Positions 51,959-60,516 are shown, counted from the stretch's first letter. The stretch: 64,000 nucleotides of DNA from Gp6-AA40 sp035293405 (GCA_035293405.1 DATDOE010000065.1:48388-112387); one strand, 5' to 3'. Notes: generated from the sequence alone by a model not told the origin. Translations and numbers: made by a program.

Positions 51959-53098
51959 ATGCGTCATGTCGTGGTGGTCGGCGCGGGTGTGTTTGGCGTG
52001 TGGGCGGCGCATCACCTGCGGGCGTCGGGCGCGCGCGTCACGCTCGTCGATGCCTATGGCCCGGCGAGCCCGCGCGCCAGCTCAGGGGACCAGTCACGAA
52101 TCCTCAGATGCGGCTACGGCGGCGACGAGATCTACACGCGGTTTGCGCGCCGGTCGTTGGAGCAGTGGCTATCGGCTGCACGCCTCCCGAGCGAACGGCC
52201 CATCTGGTACCCGTGCGGGGTGCTCTGGCTGGCGGCGGCGGGCGATCCGTACACCGCTGCGACGAGACGCACGCTCGAGCGTGAAGAGTATCCGCTCGAC
52301 GTGATCGATGCCGATGGCCTTCGCGCACGGTATCCCCATCTCCTCGCGGCCGACCTTCCGGATGCGCTCCTCGAGCCTGACGGCGGCGTGCTCATGGCTC
52401 GCCGGGCCGTCCGGGCGCTCGCTGCGGCGCTTGTGCGAGCCGGCTCTCCGCTGATCCGCGGACGTATCCTCACGCCGGCACCAGGACCCATCCGCTCGCT
52501 GCGGCTCGCGGATGACAGGGAGATCGCGGGTGACGCGTTTCTCTTCGCGTGCGGCGCGTGGCTGCCATCGGTGTTTCCGGAATTGCTCGCGGGGAAAATC
52601 CGGCCCACGCGCCAGACTGTCGTGTACTTCGGCACGCCGGCCGGAGACGATCGGTTCAGTTGCGCGCACACTCCGGCGTGGATCGATTTTCCCGCCGGCA
52701 TCTATGGCGTTCCCGAAATCGAAGCGGGCGGGGTGAAGGTCGGCATCGACGAGCACGGACCGCCTATTGATCCCGACAACGACGACCGGATTCCCGACGC
52801 CGCGGCGATCGTGAAAGCCCGCGAATGGCTTGGCCGGCGCTTTCCGGATCTGAGCGCGGCTCCGGTCGTAGGCACACGCGTCTGCCAGTACGAGAACACG
52901 TCCACTGGCGACTTCCTCATCGATCGGCATCCGGACCATGACAACGTCTGGATCGTGGGTGGCGGGTCAGGACACGGCTTCAAGCATGGGCCCGCGGTTG
53001 GCGAGCACGTCGCGAACCTGGTCTTGACCGGCGCCGAGACCAACCCGCGGTTCGCGCTCGCGGGAAAGAGCGTTCAGGCGCAGCGTGCCGTCTTCTGA
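51959..53098 (+). CDS. FAD-dependent oxidoreductase, monomeric sarcosine oxidase-like
   Basis: The protein has 379 residues. The N-terminal Rossmann motif is VVVVGAGVFGVWAAHHL with the acidic end of strand 2 in TLVDAYGP. RASSGDQSRILRCGYG resembles the family's second FAD motif. The C-terminal part reads VCQYENTSTGDFLIDRHPD then GGGSGHGFKHGPAVGE. The Cys in VCQY aligns by motif with the Cys that carries covalent FAD in monomeric sarcosine oxidase. It should oxidise a secondary or N-methyl amine; the true substrate is unknown. A REP-like palindrome follows its stop. Confidence 0.92.
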   Translation: MRHVVVVGAGVFGVWAAHHLRASGARVTLVDAYGPASPRASSGDQSRILRCGYGGDEIYTRFARRSLEQWLSAARLPSERPIWYPCGVLWLAAAGDPYTAATRRTLEREEYPLDVIDADGLRARYPHLLAADLPDALLEPDGGVLMARRAVRALAAALVRAGSPLIRGRILTPAPGPIRSLRLADDREIAGDAFLFACGAWLPSVFPELLAGKIRPTRQTVVYFGTPAGDDRFSCAHTPAWIDFPAGIYGVPEIEAGGVKVGIDEHGPPIDPDNDDRIPDAAAIVKAREWLGRRFPDLSAAPVVGTRVCQYENTSTGDFLIDRHPDHDNVWIVGGGSGHGFKHGPAVGEHVANLVLTGAETNPRFALAGKSVQAQRAVF

Positions 53099-53104
53099 CG
53101 TAGT

Positions 53105-53122
53105 GTCCGCCTTCAGGCGGAC
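53105..53122. repeat. REP-like palindrome
   Basis: GTCCGCCTTCAGGCGGAC directly follows the flavoprotein stop, preceded by CGTAGT. The 24-bp block including the flank is identical to 12456-12479, over 40 kb away. It may act as a terminator for the upstream gene. Confidence 0.8.
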
Positions 53123-53167
53123 CGTTGGCTTGGGTGCGAGTGTGCCTGTCTGCGTTTTGCGTCTTCA

Positions 53168-54352
53168 GTGATGAGCTCTCCTATCCCGCGTCCCGTCTGG
53201 TTTCTCGGCTGGGTGAGCCTCCTCACCGATGCGGCGACGGAGATGATCTACCCGCTGCTGCCCGTCTATCTGTCGCGGGTGCTTGGCGCAAGCGCGTTGT
53301 CGCTCGGGGTCATCGAAGGTGTCGCGGAAGGTGTCAACAGCCTGCTCAAGATCGTCTCCGGTTGGATGTCCGATAGACGAGGCCGGCGGCGGCCGCTGGT
53401 GATTGTCGGCTACGCCCTGTCGTCGGCGGCCCGACCGCTCATCGCGTTGAGCACGGCATGGCCGCAAGTGCTCGCCATTCGCGTGCTCGACCGCATGGGC
53501 AAGGGCATCCGCGGCGCGCCTCGCGATGCGATGCTCGCGCAGCTGGCGGAAACCTCCTCACGCGGCCGCATCTTCGGCTTCCACAGGGCCATGGATCATA
53601 CGGGCGCGATCATCGGACCGGTGATCGCCACGGTGTTTCTCTTTTTCCTTCCCGGCGAGTATCGCCTGCTGTTTGCGTTGACGGCGATTCCGGGCGCACT
53701 GGCCGTGGGCGCACTCTTCTGGGTCCGCGAGCCCGAGGAACCCGCCTTCGCCTACGGCTTCGGCGAGGCAGGCGGTCCCGAACGACCCGAACGACCCGAA
53801 CGATCCGAACGACTCCCGAAGCAGTTATACATGCTCCTCGGGATCATCCTGCTCTTCAGTCTGGGCAATTCCGCCGACGCGTTTCTCCTGCTTCGCCTCG
53901 CCGATGCGCTCGGCTCGGCGACCTACGTGCCGCTGCTGTGGGCGGCGCACCATGTGGTCAAGGCGTCGCTCTCGACGTGGGGTGGTGGGCTCTCGGATCG
54001 GCTCGGACGACAATACGTGATTGCGATCGGCTGGGCGATCTACGCCGCGGTGTACCTGGGATTCGCCGTCGCAACGAGTCGTGCGGCCTTCATTGCGCTG
54101 TTTCTGCTCTACGGCGTGCACTTCGCGCTGGCCGAGGGTGCGGAGAAGGCGCTCGTCGCCGATCTGACGCCGGCACACCGGCGGGGCGCGGCGTTCGGCG
54201 TTTACCAGGCAGCGCTTGGCGTGGGCGCGCTCATCGCCAGCGTCGGCTTCGGGTACCTCTATGAGCGCTTCAGTCCCGGCACCGCGTTCATCACTGGTGC
54301 GGCACTCGCCGGTGCCGCGACCGTGCTGCTGCTGGTGACCCCGAGCGAGTGA
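53168..54352 (+). CDS. Major facilitator superfamily transporter with repeat-derived central loop
   Basis: The protein has 394 residues and about 12 membrane segments. MFS loop motifs are visible in SGWMSDRRGRRRPLVIVGY and GGLSDRLGRQYVIAIGW. LDRMGKGIRGAPRDAM and MDHTGAIIGPVIATVFLFF fit drug/H+ antiporter-like members, but the substrate is unknown. The central cytoplasmic loop between the two six-helix halves contains residues of about 191-217, AFAYGFGEAGG then PERPERPERSER, encoded by a 38-bp hairpin element plus 9-bp units that elsewhere are intergenic. The frame stays open. It is followed by surE with overlapping or close start. Confidence 0.9.
   Translation: MMSSPIPRPVWFLGWVSLLTDAATEMIYPLLPVYLSRVLGASALSLGVIEGVAEGVNSLLKIVSGWMSDRRGRRRPLVIVGYALSSAARPLIALSTAWPQVLAIRVLDRMGKGIRGAPRDAMLAQLAETSSRGRIFGFHRAMDHTGAIIGPVIATVFLFFLPGEYRLLFALTAIPGALAVGALFWVREPEEPAFAYGFGEAGGPERPERPERSERLPKQLYMLLGIILLFSLGNSADAFLLLRLADALGSATYVPLLWAAHHVVKASLSTWGGGLSDRLGRQYVIAIGWAIYAAVYLGFAVATSRAAFIALFLLYGVHFALAEGAEKALVADLTPAHRRGAAFGVYQAALGVGALIASVGFGYLYERFSPGTAFITGAALAGAATVLLLVTPSE
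53740..53818. repeat. Hairpin element and 9-bp repeats embedded in the MFS gene
   Basis: 53740-53777 is the exact reverse complement of 29377-29414 (38 bp), and 53778-53815 continues with CGAACGACC/CGAACGATC 9-bp units, the reverse complement of the units at 29333. The order and relative orientation of element and 9-bp units are the same as in the intergenic copy, so the whole composite was copied. Confidence 0.9.
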
Positions 54353-54369
54353 TAGGATCGATAGTTCAC

Positions 54370-55128
54370 ATGCCCCGAATTCTCGTGACCAACGACGATG
54401 GTGTGCATTCTGAAGGAATCAGAGTGCTGGCGGATGCCCTGGCGCTATTTGGCGACGTCACCATCGTGGCGCCGATCCAGGAGGCGAGCGCGATCGGCCA
54501 TGCGCTCACGCTGCGGCGGCCGCTGCGCATCGATACCATCGCCCCTCGCATCTTCGCCGTGGACGGCACGCCCACCGACTGCGTCAACCTGGCGATTACG
54601 CACGTCCTCAAAGGCAAGCCGGATCTCATCGTCTCCGGCATCAACAAGGGCTGGAACCTCGGTGACGACGTGACCTACTCGGGCACGGTCTCCGGGGCGC
54701 TCGAAGGTGCGCTGCTCGAGATCCCGAGCATTGCCGTGTCCACGCAGCGCGTGCGCGACGAATGCGAGTTCGGGCCGTCGGCGATCGCCGCCGCGATGGC
54801 CGCGCAGGCGGTGCTCGAGCACGGCCTGCCCAAGTTCACGCTGCTCAACATCAACACGCCGAAAGGGCCGAACAAGGGCTTCCGCGTGACCGTGCAGGCC
54901 AAACGCAACCACGTGACGACCGTGGACGAGCGCGTCGATCCGCGGTTCAAGCCGTACTACTGGATCGAAGAAGGGCAGAACGACTGGGAGCCGCACGACC
55001 GCTCGGACTACCAGGCGGTGCGCGACGGCTACATCTCGATCACGCCACTCCAGCCCGACATGACCGCCCATGACGCGTTGAAGTACGTGGAGAGCCTCGG
55101 CCTGGGCCGAGTGGAGGCGGGTCTGTAG
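54370..55128 (+). CDS. surE: 5'/3'-nucleotidase SurE
   Basis: The protein has 252 residues from the ATG at 54370, giving MPRILVTNDDGVHSEGI, the classic SurE start with metal-binding D9/D10. A GTG at 54349 overlapping the MFS stop is possible but less likely. Further motifs: VVAPIQEASAIGHALTL, VDGTPTDCVNLAI, DLIVSGINKGWNLGDDVTYSGTVSGALEG and TLLNINTPK. It dephosphorylates nucleoside monophosphates. The gene ends about 27 bp before a GCGGGTCT-type palindrome. Confidence 0.95.
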   Translation: MPRILVTNDDGVHSEGIRVLADALALFGDVTIVAPIQEASAIGHALTLRRPLRIDTIAPRIFAVDGTPTDCVNLAITHVLKGKPDLIVSGINKGWNLGDDVTYSGTVSGALEGALLEIPSIAVSTQRVRDECEFGPSAIAAAMAAQAVLEHGLPKFTLLNINTPKGPNKGFRVTVQAKRNHVTTVDERVDPRFKPYYWIEEGQNDWEPHDRSDYQAVRDGYISITPLQPDMTAHDALKYVESLGLGRVEAGL

Positions 55129-55154
55129 ACGCGATGGATTACCGAGGTGTAGAA

Positions 55155-55172
55155 GCGGGTCTTTAGACCCGC
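55155..55172. repeat. GCGGGTCT palindrome between surE and the zinc-ribbon gene
   Basis: GCGGGTCT-TT-AGACCCGC is a near-perfect palindrome between two convergent genes; it also could terminate both. The same core is at 20390-20407. Confidence 0.75.
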
Positions 55173-55176
55173 CTGA

Positions 55177-55434
55177 CTAATGTCCTTCTTCGCGGTGTTT
55201 CTTCTCGTACTCGGCCTGCGCGACGTCCTTGTCCTTTTGAACGAGCTTGGCGCGCTGTCGGGCCTTGTTGAATGACAGCTGGCGGGTATTCTCCGAGCTC
55301 ATCGCGGCGATTTGCGAAAGCAGGCGTTCCAGGTCTTGCCCCTTGCAGGAGGGGCAGGCAGGGGTATCGCCCGTCCGTAGAAGCTGTTCGAACTGATGGC
55401 CGCAGCCCCGGCAGGCGTATTCGTAAATCGGCAT
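55177..55434 (-). CDS. FmdB-family zinc-ribbon protein
   Basis: The protein has 85 residues from the ATG at 55434, giving MPIYEYACRGCGHQFEQLLR, the characteristic FmdB start; an 18-residue longer form lacks similarity. Two Cys pairs (CRGC and CPSC) make the zinc ribbon, followed by a charged helical tail (KLVQKDKDVAQAEYEKKH). Members are small putative regulatory proteins of unknown role. Confidence 0.88.
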   Translation of the reverse strand: MPIYEYACRGCGHQFEQLLRTGDTPACPSCKGQDLERLLSQIAAMSSENTRQLSFNKARQRAKLVQKDKDVAQAEYEKKHREEGH

Positions 55435-55480
55435 CGGTGTGAAGGTAGCAGGTGCATGCGACACTTGGCAATCGAACAAC

Positions 55481-55508
55481 TGGAACAAGAACCCGAGCGT
55501 GTTATACT
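55481..55508 (+). promoter_or_regulatory. Possible promoter for tRNA-Pro
   Basis: TGGAAC at 55481-55486 and TATACT at 55503-55508 are separated by 16 bp, a fair match to a housekeeping promoter. The tRNA begins 67 bp further on. An inverted repeat AAGTGGCT (55515-55522)/AGCCACTT (55562-55569) lies between. The -35 match is weak. Confidence 0.35.
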
Positions 55509-55575
55509 CACAACAAGTGGCTATCGAGAGTTGTTGCTAGCTCGCAAGTCGTAGTACATACAGCCACTTATGGCA

Positions 55576-55652
55576 CGGGGCGTAGCGTAGTATGGTAGCG
55601 CGCTCGGTTCGGGACCGAGAGGTCGCTGGTTCAAATCCAGTCGCCCCGACCA
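55576..55652 (+). tRNA. tRNA-Pro (anticodon CGG)
   Basis: A complete cloverleaf of 77 bases with encoded CCA: acceptor arms CGGGGCG and CGCCCCG, anticodon stem CTCGG/CCGAG with loop TTCGGGA giving anticodon CGG, and T loop TTCAAAT within the GCTGG/CCAGT arm. It decodes CCG, a frequent Pro codon in GC-rich genomes. It is single, with no neighbouring RNA gene. Confidence 0.95.
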
Positions 55653-55763
55653 CTTTCTCAGCGCAACCGTTCGGTAGTGTCTGGGCCTCCCCGTCCACGA
55701 CGGGATCGTCTGTAGGCCGTGGCCTATGGCCCGGTCGTTGCGGCTGTTCCAATCCACCATCAG

Positions 55764-56087
55764 TTACGCCACAAGCAGTCTTGCGCGACGCCGACTGCGC
55801 GTTTGCTCCTTGACGACGATCTCGACGTCGCTCCCAAGCAGCACCAAGAATCTCACGAGGCGATCGAGTGAGAAACCGGTGAGCTTGCCGCGCCTAAGAG
55901 CCGAGATCTTCGGCTGGTCGACCTCGAGAACGCTCGCGGCCTCAGCCTGCGTGAGCTTTCGTCGTTCGATGATCTTCGTGATTTTGTGTGCCAATTCCGC
56001 CTTGGCTGCTGCCTCTTCCGGCCGTGCATATCCGAGATCCGCGAAGACGCTGCCGCTTCCGACCACGTGATCCTTCTTCGTCGCCAT
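55764..56087 (-). CDS. HigA-like XRE-family antitoxin
   Basis: The protein has 107 residues. A helix-turn-helix of the XRE type lies at about 42-80 (RRKLTQAEAASVLEVDQPKISALRRGKLTGFSLDRLVRF). The tail LLGSDVEIVVK is typical of the HigA-like antitoxins partnered with Gp49-type toxins. It starts two bases after the stop of the toxin gene, so toxin-antitoxin order is toxin first, usual for HigBA. It should bind the toxin and repress the shared promoter. Confidence 0.9.
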   Translation of the reverse strand: MATKKDHVVGSGSVFADLGYARPEEAAAKAELAHKITKIIERRKLTQAEAASVLEVDQPKISALRRGKLTGFSLDRLVRFLVLLGSDVEIVVKEQTRSRRRARLLVA

Positions 56088-56089
56088 TC

Positions 56090-56452
56090 TCAGTGCTCCC
56101 GCTTCTGGTCCAACTCCTCAGCTCGCTTGAGCCGCCGTCGCACCAACTCGATTTCTGATTGCGGCGTCGCGATGCCCTTCTTCGACTTCTTCTGGAACAC
56201 GTGAAGAACGTACAACCGCTCCGCGAACCGCACGGTGTAAACGGCTCGATACGTGTCGCCGCGCTGATCAGCGACGACTTCCACAACGCCAGGGCCGAGT
56301 CCTTTGAGAGGCTTCGCCTCGGCGTACCTTTCGCCGATCTGCGCCAAATAGAGCGCATAACCGACTTCGTCCTGAACGTCCTGCGGACAAGTACGAAGCG
56401 TCGCCAGCGTGTCACCGAGCCAAATCACGGGCTCTGGCGACGGCTGACTCAT
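56090..56452 (-). CDS. HigB-like (RelE/Gp49 superfamily) toxin
   Basis: The protein has 120 residues. YALYLAQIGERYAEAKPLKGLG, VVEVVADQRGDTYRAVYTVRF and LYVLHVFQKKSKKGIATPQSEIELVRRRL are the recognised stretches of phage-derived Gp49-like HigB toxins, which cleave mRNA at the ribosome. It pairs with the XRE gene two bases downstream. The pair lies about 110 bp beyond a tRNA gene next to a gene-poor region, a common setting for acquired DNA. Confidence 0.9.
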   Translation of the reverse strand: MSQPSPEPVIWLGDTLATLRTCPQDVQDEVGYALYLAQIGERYAEAKPLKGLGPGVVEVVADQRGDTYRAVYTVRFAERLYVLHVFQKKSKKGIATPQSEIELVRRRLKRAEELDQKREH

Positions 56453-56455
56453 TGA

Positions 56456-57102
56456 ACAAGGCTATGCTAGATTTAGCATATCAGCAAGTGTGGTGCGAGC
56501 CAGAACCGACGGCGCAGTGCATGTCGACGATGGGCTACATGGCGTGCGCGAGCCTGACGCGATGGCGAGCGTGTCCTGGTGAGCGGAATCTGCAACCCTT
56601 CGCTTCCTCGACGATCGCGGAACCTGCCTGTTGATTTCGCCGCGATGACGATGCCATCGTCGTCTTAGCGATGAGCGGGTTCAGCCTCGCGGAAGCGCAG
56701 AGGGGCACAGCAGAGAAGCGGACGGAGTAGGGTCCGATCCAGCGGCGGCGACGAAAGGGCCAGCCATCGTGAAGTCGTCCACGGTCACGAGTTGCGGAGG
56801 GGAAAGGCTTTCCGGGGACGAAGAGGCTCTCGAGGGGGCCCGTCCACCTGCGGCGTTTTGTTGTTGTCTCGCGGACTGGCCTGACTCATAATCTCGGCAC
56901 TGCTTTCCTGAGCTACCTGGAACCCCCTGCCTGCTCCAGGTCATCCCTCATCAAAGCCTTGGCGCCCAGGGGACCTTCGTACCACGGTTCGGCGTATCGG
57001 CTGCGATTCGCTGGGTGGATGTGGTTGTGCTCAGGGCAAGAGGAGTGAGGTCATGACCATCATGAAGATCGTTCATAGCAGCGGAGTCACACACTGAAGC
57101 CG
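56456..57102. other. Gene-poor stretch between the toxin gene and the B12-radical SAM gene
   Basis: No gene is supported in these 647 bases. Open frames here (for instance 56681-56944 on the minus strand) are short, Ser/Pro/Gly-rich and have no recognisable domain. A short inverted repeat GACGATGCCATCGTC lies near 56646. The stretch may be decayed acquired DNA next to tRNA-Pro, and should hold the toxin-antitoxin promoter at its left end. Confidence 0.5.
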
Positions 57103-58602
57103 ATGACCGTTCACCTCATCAACCCGAGCCATGTGTCCTTTGGCGTCGGCGTGATCACACCGCGCTGGCTGTATGTGCTCGCGGCGGCGACACCGGCGTC
57201 CTACGGCACACCCGTCCTCACGGACGAAACGCTCGAACCCCTCGATCCCTCGATCATCAAGGCTGGAGATATCGTCGGCATCGGGATTCACACCGGCAAC
57301 GCCTTGCGCGGCTACGAGATTGGCACCGCGGCGAAGGCGGCCGGGGCGTATGTCGTGTTCGGCGGTATTCACGCCACGCTCTATCCCGATGAGGCGCGCA
57401 ATCTCGGAGGTGGCGACTCGGTCGTCTCTGGCGATGGCGAACGTGCCTGGCCCATGGCGCTGAGGGACTGCGCGGCCGGGACACCGCAACCCCACTACGA
57501 GGGCGGCCGCATCGAGGCCGAGGAGTTCCTGCCCGGACGATGGGAGCTGCTGCCCCCGCGCAGTTATATGTGGGCGTCGGTGCAGACGGTCCGCGGGTGT
57601 CCGAAGCATTGCTCGTTCTGTTCGGTCTGGCGCACGGACGGTCAGCGTCCGCGTCAGCGTCACGTGGATCGGGTACTCGCGGAGATCGTCGACCTGCGCC
57701 GCAGAGGATTCCGATTCATCGCCCTGGCCGACGACAATTTCTATCCCGTCACGCTCGAAGACCTGCGCATGGCCGAACGCCGGCACGACAAGAGTCAGCT
57801 CGAAACGCTGAAGGCCCAGCGCGCCGAGCGGTTCGAGTTGATGAAGGGCCTGGAGCGTCTTCCCAAGGACACGATCTTCTTCACGCAGATCACCATGGAA
57901 GCTGCCGAGGATCCGGAGTTTCTCGATGCCATGCGCCGCGCGCACATCAAGGGCGCGCTCGTCGGCGTCGAGTCGGTGACGCCCGAGGGATTGAAGGACG
58001 TCTACAAGAGCTTCAACGCGAGCGGCGAGGCGCTCGTGGAGCGGCTCAAGAAGTTCCGCGAACGAGGCGTGCACGTCCTCGGCTCGTTCATCTTTGGCTT
58101 GCCGAGCGATCGTCCCGAGACCTTCGACGCCTGTCTCTCCGTGGCCAAGCGTTCCGATGTCACCTTCGCGCAGTTCGTCATGCTGACGCCGTTCCCGGGC
58201 ACGCTCGACTTCGCGGCATGGGAGAAGGCGCAGGGACCAGACCCGGAGCGTGTGGGCGGCATTCCCGTCACGCGCCACTGGTTGATCCCGCAGAGCCAGA
58301 AGCCGAAGGTCTACATCGAGCACCCGGTCATGAGCCCCGATCAGATTCGCACGCTGACGCAAGGTGTGTGGGACCGCTTCTATTCCTTCGGCAGCATCTG
58401 GGATCGGTCGAGCGTCGTGACCTCAATGAAGGCACGCCTCATGTTCGTGCTCATCTCCAAAATCTACCGGCAGATGTACGCGAACACCGGCATCGCGACC
58501 GACAGCGCCCGGGTGAACAAATCAGCCAGACGGGCGCGTTGGATGGCTCTGCCGTGCCGCTTCCTCTTTGCCGGCCGTCCGATGCCCGACCTCCAGATAT
58601 GA
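57103..58602 (+). CDS. B12-binding-domain radical SAM protein
   Basis: The protein has 499 residues. The N-terminal cobalamin-binding fold spans about 1-150 (VGIGIHTGNALRGYEIGTAAK, VVFGGIHATLYPDEA) and lacks the strict DxHxxG motif. The radical SAM cluster is C166-x3-C170-x2-C173 (RGCPKHCSFCSVW). Then ALADDNFYP, ALVGVESVTPEGLK and HVLGSFIFGLPSD follow, typical of the family. Relatives are methyltransferases or other enzymes of lipid, hopanoid or natural-product modification. The reaction is unknown and no biosynthetic partner is adjacent. Confidence 0.9.
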   Translation: MTVHLINPSHVSFGVGVITPRWLYVLAAATPASYGTPVLTDETLEPLDPSIIKAGDIVGIGIHTGNALRGYEIGTAAKAAGAYVVFGGIHATLYPDEARNLGGGDSVVSGDGERAWPMALRDCAAGTPQPHYEGGRIEAEEFLPGRWELLPPRSYMWASVQTVRGCPKHCSFCSVWRTDGQRPRQRHVDRVLAEIVDLRRRGFRFIALADDNFYPVTLEDLRMAERRHDKSQLETLKAQRAERFELMKGLERLPKDTIFFTQITMEAAEDPEFLDAMRRAHIKGALVGVESVTPEGLKDVYKSFNASGEALVERLKKFRERGVHVLGSFIFGLPSDRPETFDACLSVAKRSDVTFAQFVMLTPFPGTLDFAAWEKAQGPDPERVGGIPVTRHWLIPQSQKPKVYIEHPVMSPDQIRTLTQGVWDRFYSFGSIWDRSSVVTSMKARLMFVLISKIYRQMYANTGIATDSARVNKSARRARWMALPCRFLFAGRPMPDLQI

Positions 58603-58929
58603 CCGCGGATTGATGAGCGGCGCCTTGGCGCCGAGCTCGACCATGCGTATCCGGCGTCATCCGGATCCACAGGCCCGGCGAATATCCGGGCCTGTGGCTT
58701 GTACAGGCGACGCGCCACTCCGTGTTCGAGCACGCGTTGCGGCACGTCGTGTACCCGTTTCATACTCAACGGCAACCGTCGCGTCATGGCCCGGATCTGA
58801 CGCGCCTCCGCTGTTTTTCCTCGCAACGCTCAGCAGCACCGCACCTTGCCCTCCTCCAGAGGCTCGCTGGCGACGATCTTGCCAACGGCAGCGCGGCGAC
58901 TACGCAGCAGCTTGAAGGCGGGGAGTGGA
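58603..58929. other. Intergenic stretch with a hairpin
   Basis: No gene is seen in these 327 bases. They hold the strong hairpin at 58667-58697 and the leader of the haloperoxidase-like gene. A reading frame continuing upstream of 58930 is open but has no membrane or domain features. Confidence 0.5.
58667..58697 (+). terminator. Hairpin, probable terminator of the radical SAM gene
   Basis: CCACAGGCCCGG and CCGGGCCTGTGG form a perfect 12-bp stem around a 7-base loop, 65 bp after the stop. There is no T run after it, so it may be a factor-dependent or 3'-protective hairpin. Confidence 0.5.
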
Positions 58930-60516
58930 ATGTCGATTCGACGTGCTGGTCGGAGTGTCTTCATCGCGTGTGTGCTGGCGATCTCGGGGCTGAGCGCGTT
59001 TGCGCTGGCACAGAGCGCCGCCGGCGGTTTCGAGGGGTTCTGGGGATCGAAGTACGCCTCGTCGACGAGTGGTTCGGACACCGCGCGGTCGTCCGCCACT
59101 CGGTCCGCTGCGCCGTCGGCCCCGACGACCGCTGGGCAGGAACGTCGTCAGCGGCCGGCGCCCAACGGTCCTCGCAGTCGTCTCGTGCATTGGAACCGCA
59201 TCGCGATCGATGCCTCAGGGGTCGATCACACGCCGGTCGCGCCGGGCGAGGATCGCGTCTTCGGCGAACAGATCGGGCCGGGCCGCGCGAGTCGGGCGAT
59301 GGCCATCGTGCACATCGCGATCTTCGATGCGGTGAACGCGATCGACGGCGAATGGGCGAGCTACACCAATCTCCCCGACGCACCGGCGGGCGCATCAGTG
59401 AACGCGGCCATTGCGCAGGCGGCACACGACACGCTGTCCGCGCTGTTCCCGTCGCAAGCCAGCGCGCTTCGCGCGGCGCTCGTCCAGGATCTCGACCGGA
59501 TCAACGATCGCGGGAAGGATCTCGGCCGCCGGGTCGGCCGCCGCGCCGCCGCGGCGATTCTCGCCGAGCGCGCTAATGATGGATCTGAAACGCCCGAGCC
59601 GCGCCTCGGCGACGGTTTCAACACCAGCGACGCGCCAGGACAGTGGCGACAGGATCCGGTGAGCGAGCTTCCGGTGGCGCTTGGCGCCTTTTGGGGAGAC
59701 GTCAAGCCGTTCGTGATCGAATCAGGACGTCAATTCCGCGTCGGGCCGCCACCGGCGATGAATACCCGCGCCTACGCCGCGGCATTCGACGAGGCGAAGC
59801 GCCTGGGAGGAGACGGGACGATTACGCCATCCGAGCGTACGGCCGAACAGGCGTCGATTGGCATCTACTGGGCCTATGACGGCACGCCGAGCTTGTGCGC
59901 ACCGCCCAGGCTGTACAACCAGGTCGCGATGACCATCGCGGATCAGATGGGCACGGGCTTTCTCGGGTTGACGCGGTTGCTCACGCTCGTCAACGTGGCG
60001 ATGGCTGATTCGGGGATTGCGATCTGGGAGTCGAAGTACCACTACCAGTTCTGGCGGCCGGTGACCGGCATTCGCGAAGCCGATCGAGGCACAGGACCGT
60101 CCGGCCTCGGCGACGGGAATCGCGCGACGATCGGGGATCTTGAATTCCTGCCGATGGGCGCTCCGGCGAGCAACCTGACAGGTCCGGATTTCACGCCGCC
60201 GTTTCCAAGCTATCCGTCAGGCCACGCCGGGTTCGGTGGGGCGCTCTTCGAGGTGCTGCGTCAGTTCTACGGCACCGACAACATCGCGTTCACCTTCACG
60301 TCGGACGAATACAACGGCATGACCCGCGGACAGGACGGCGAGGTGCGGCCGCTGCACCCGCGCAGCTTTACGTCGTTGTCCCAGGCCGAGGAAGAAAACG
60401 GGCAAAGCCGCATCTACCTCGGGATTCACTGGTCGTTCGACAAGACGCAGGGCATTGCGCAGGGACGCCGCGTGGCGAGATACGTGCTCCGCCACGCGTT
60501 TGGAGCGCGACCTTAG
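58930..60516 (+). CDS. Secreted vanadium-dependent haloperoxidase-like (PAP2 superfamily) protein
   Basis: The protein has 528 residues from the ATG at 58930, chosen because GGGAG precedes it and a signal peptide follows (GRSVFIACVLAISGLSAFALAQ). The central region (IAIFDAVNAIDGEW, FWRPVTGIREADRG) and the catalytic motifs PSYPSGHAGFGG and RIYLGIHWSFDKTQG, with Arg and His ligands, match the vanadate-binding PAP2/haloperoxidase core. It could be a bromo- or chloroperoxidase or a related phosphatase; halide use cannot be read from sequence. Its stop overlaps that of the convergent RpoZ-like gene by four bases. Confidence 0.9.
   Translation: MSIRRAGRSVFIACVLAISGLSAFALAQSAAGGFEGFWGSKYASSTSGSDTARSSATRSAAPSAPTTAGQERRQRPAPNGPRSRLVHWNRIAIDASGVDHTPVAPGEDRVFGEQIGPGRASRAMAIVHIAIFDAVNAIDGEWASYTNLPDAPAGASVNAAIAQAAHDTLSALFPSQASALRAALVQDLDRINDRGKDLGRRVGRRAAAAILAERANDGSETPEPRLGDGFNTSDAPGQWRQDPVSELPVALGAFWGDVKPFVIESGRQFRVGPPPAMNTRAYAAAFDEAKRLGGDGTITPSERTAEQASIGIYWAYDGTPSLCAPPRLYNQVAMTIADQMGTGFLGLTRLLTLVNVAMADSGIAIWESKYHYQFWRPVTGIREADRGTGPSGLGDGNRATIGDLEFLPMGAPASNLTGPDFTPPFPSYPSGHAGFGGALFEVLRQFYGTDNIAFTFTSDEYNGMTRGQDGEVRPLHPRSFTSLSQAEEENGQSRIYLGIHWSFDKTQGIAQGRRVARYVLRHAFGARP

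Noticed and set aside
51857..52015. Extra 53 N-terminal residues of the AmrS protein
   Set aside because: They are the translation of the 7-bp AAGTGNN repeat (YFAL/HFAL phrases) and are absent from the family; the GTG at 51856 gives a normal start.
56452..56634. 60-codon plus-strand frame after the toxin gene
   Set aside because: Short, no ribosome-binding site or domain; it probably overlaps the promoter of the toxin-antitoxin pair.
56681..56944. 87-codon minus-strand frame in the gene-poor stretch
   Set aside because: Composition is Ser/Pro/Gly-rich without domain or ribosome-binding site; I cannot support it as a gene.
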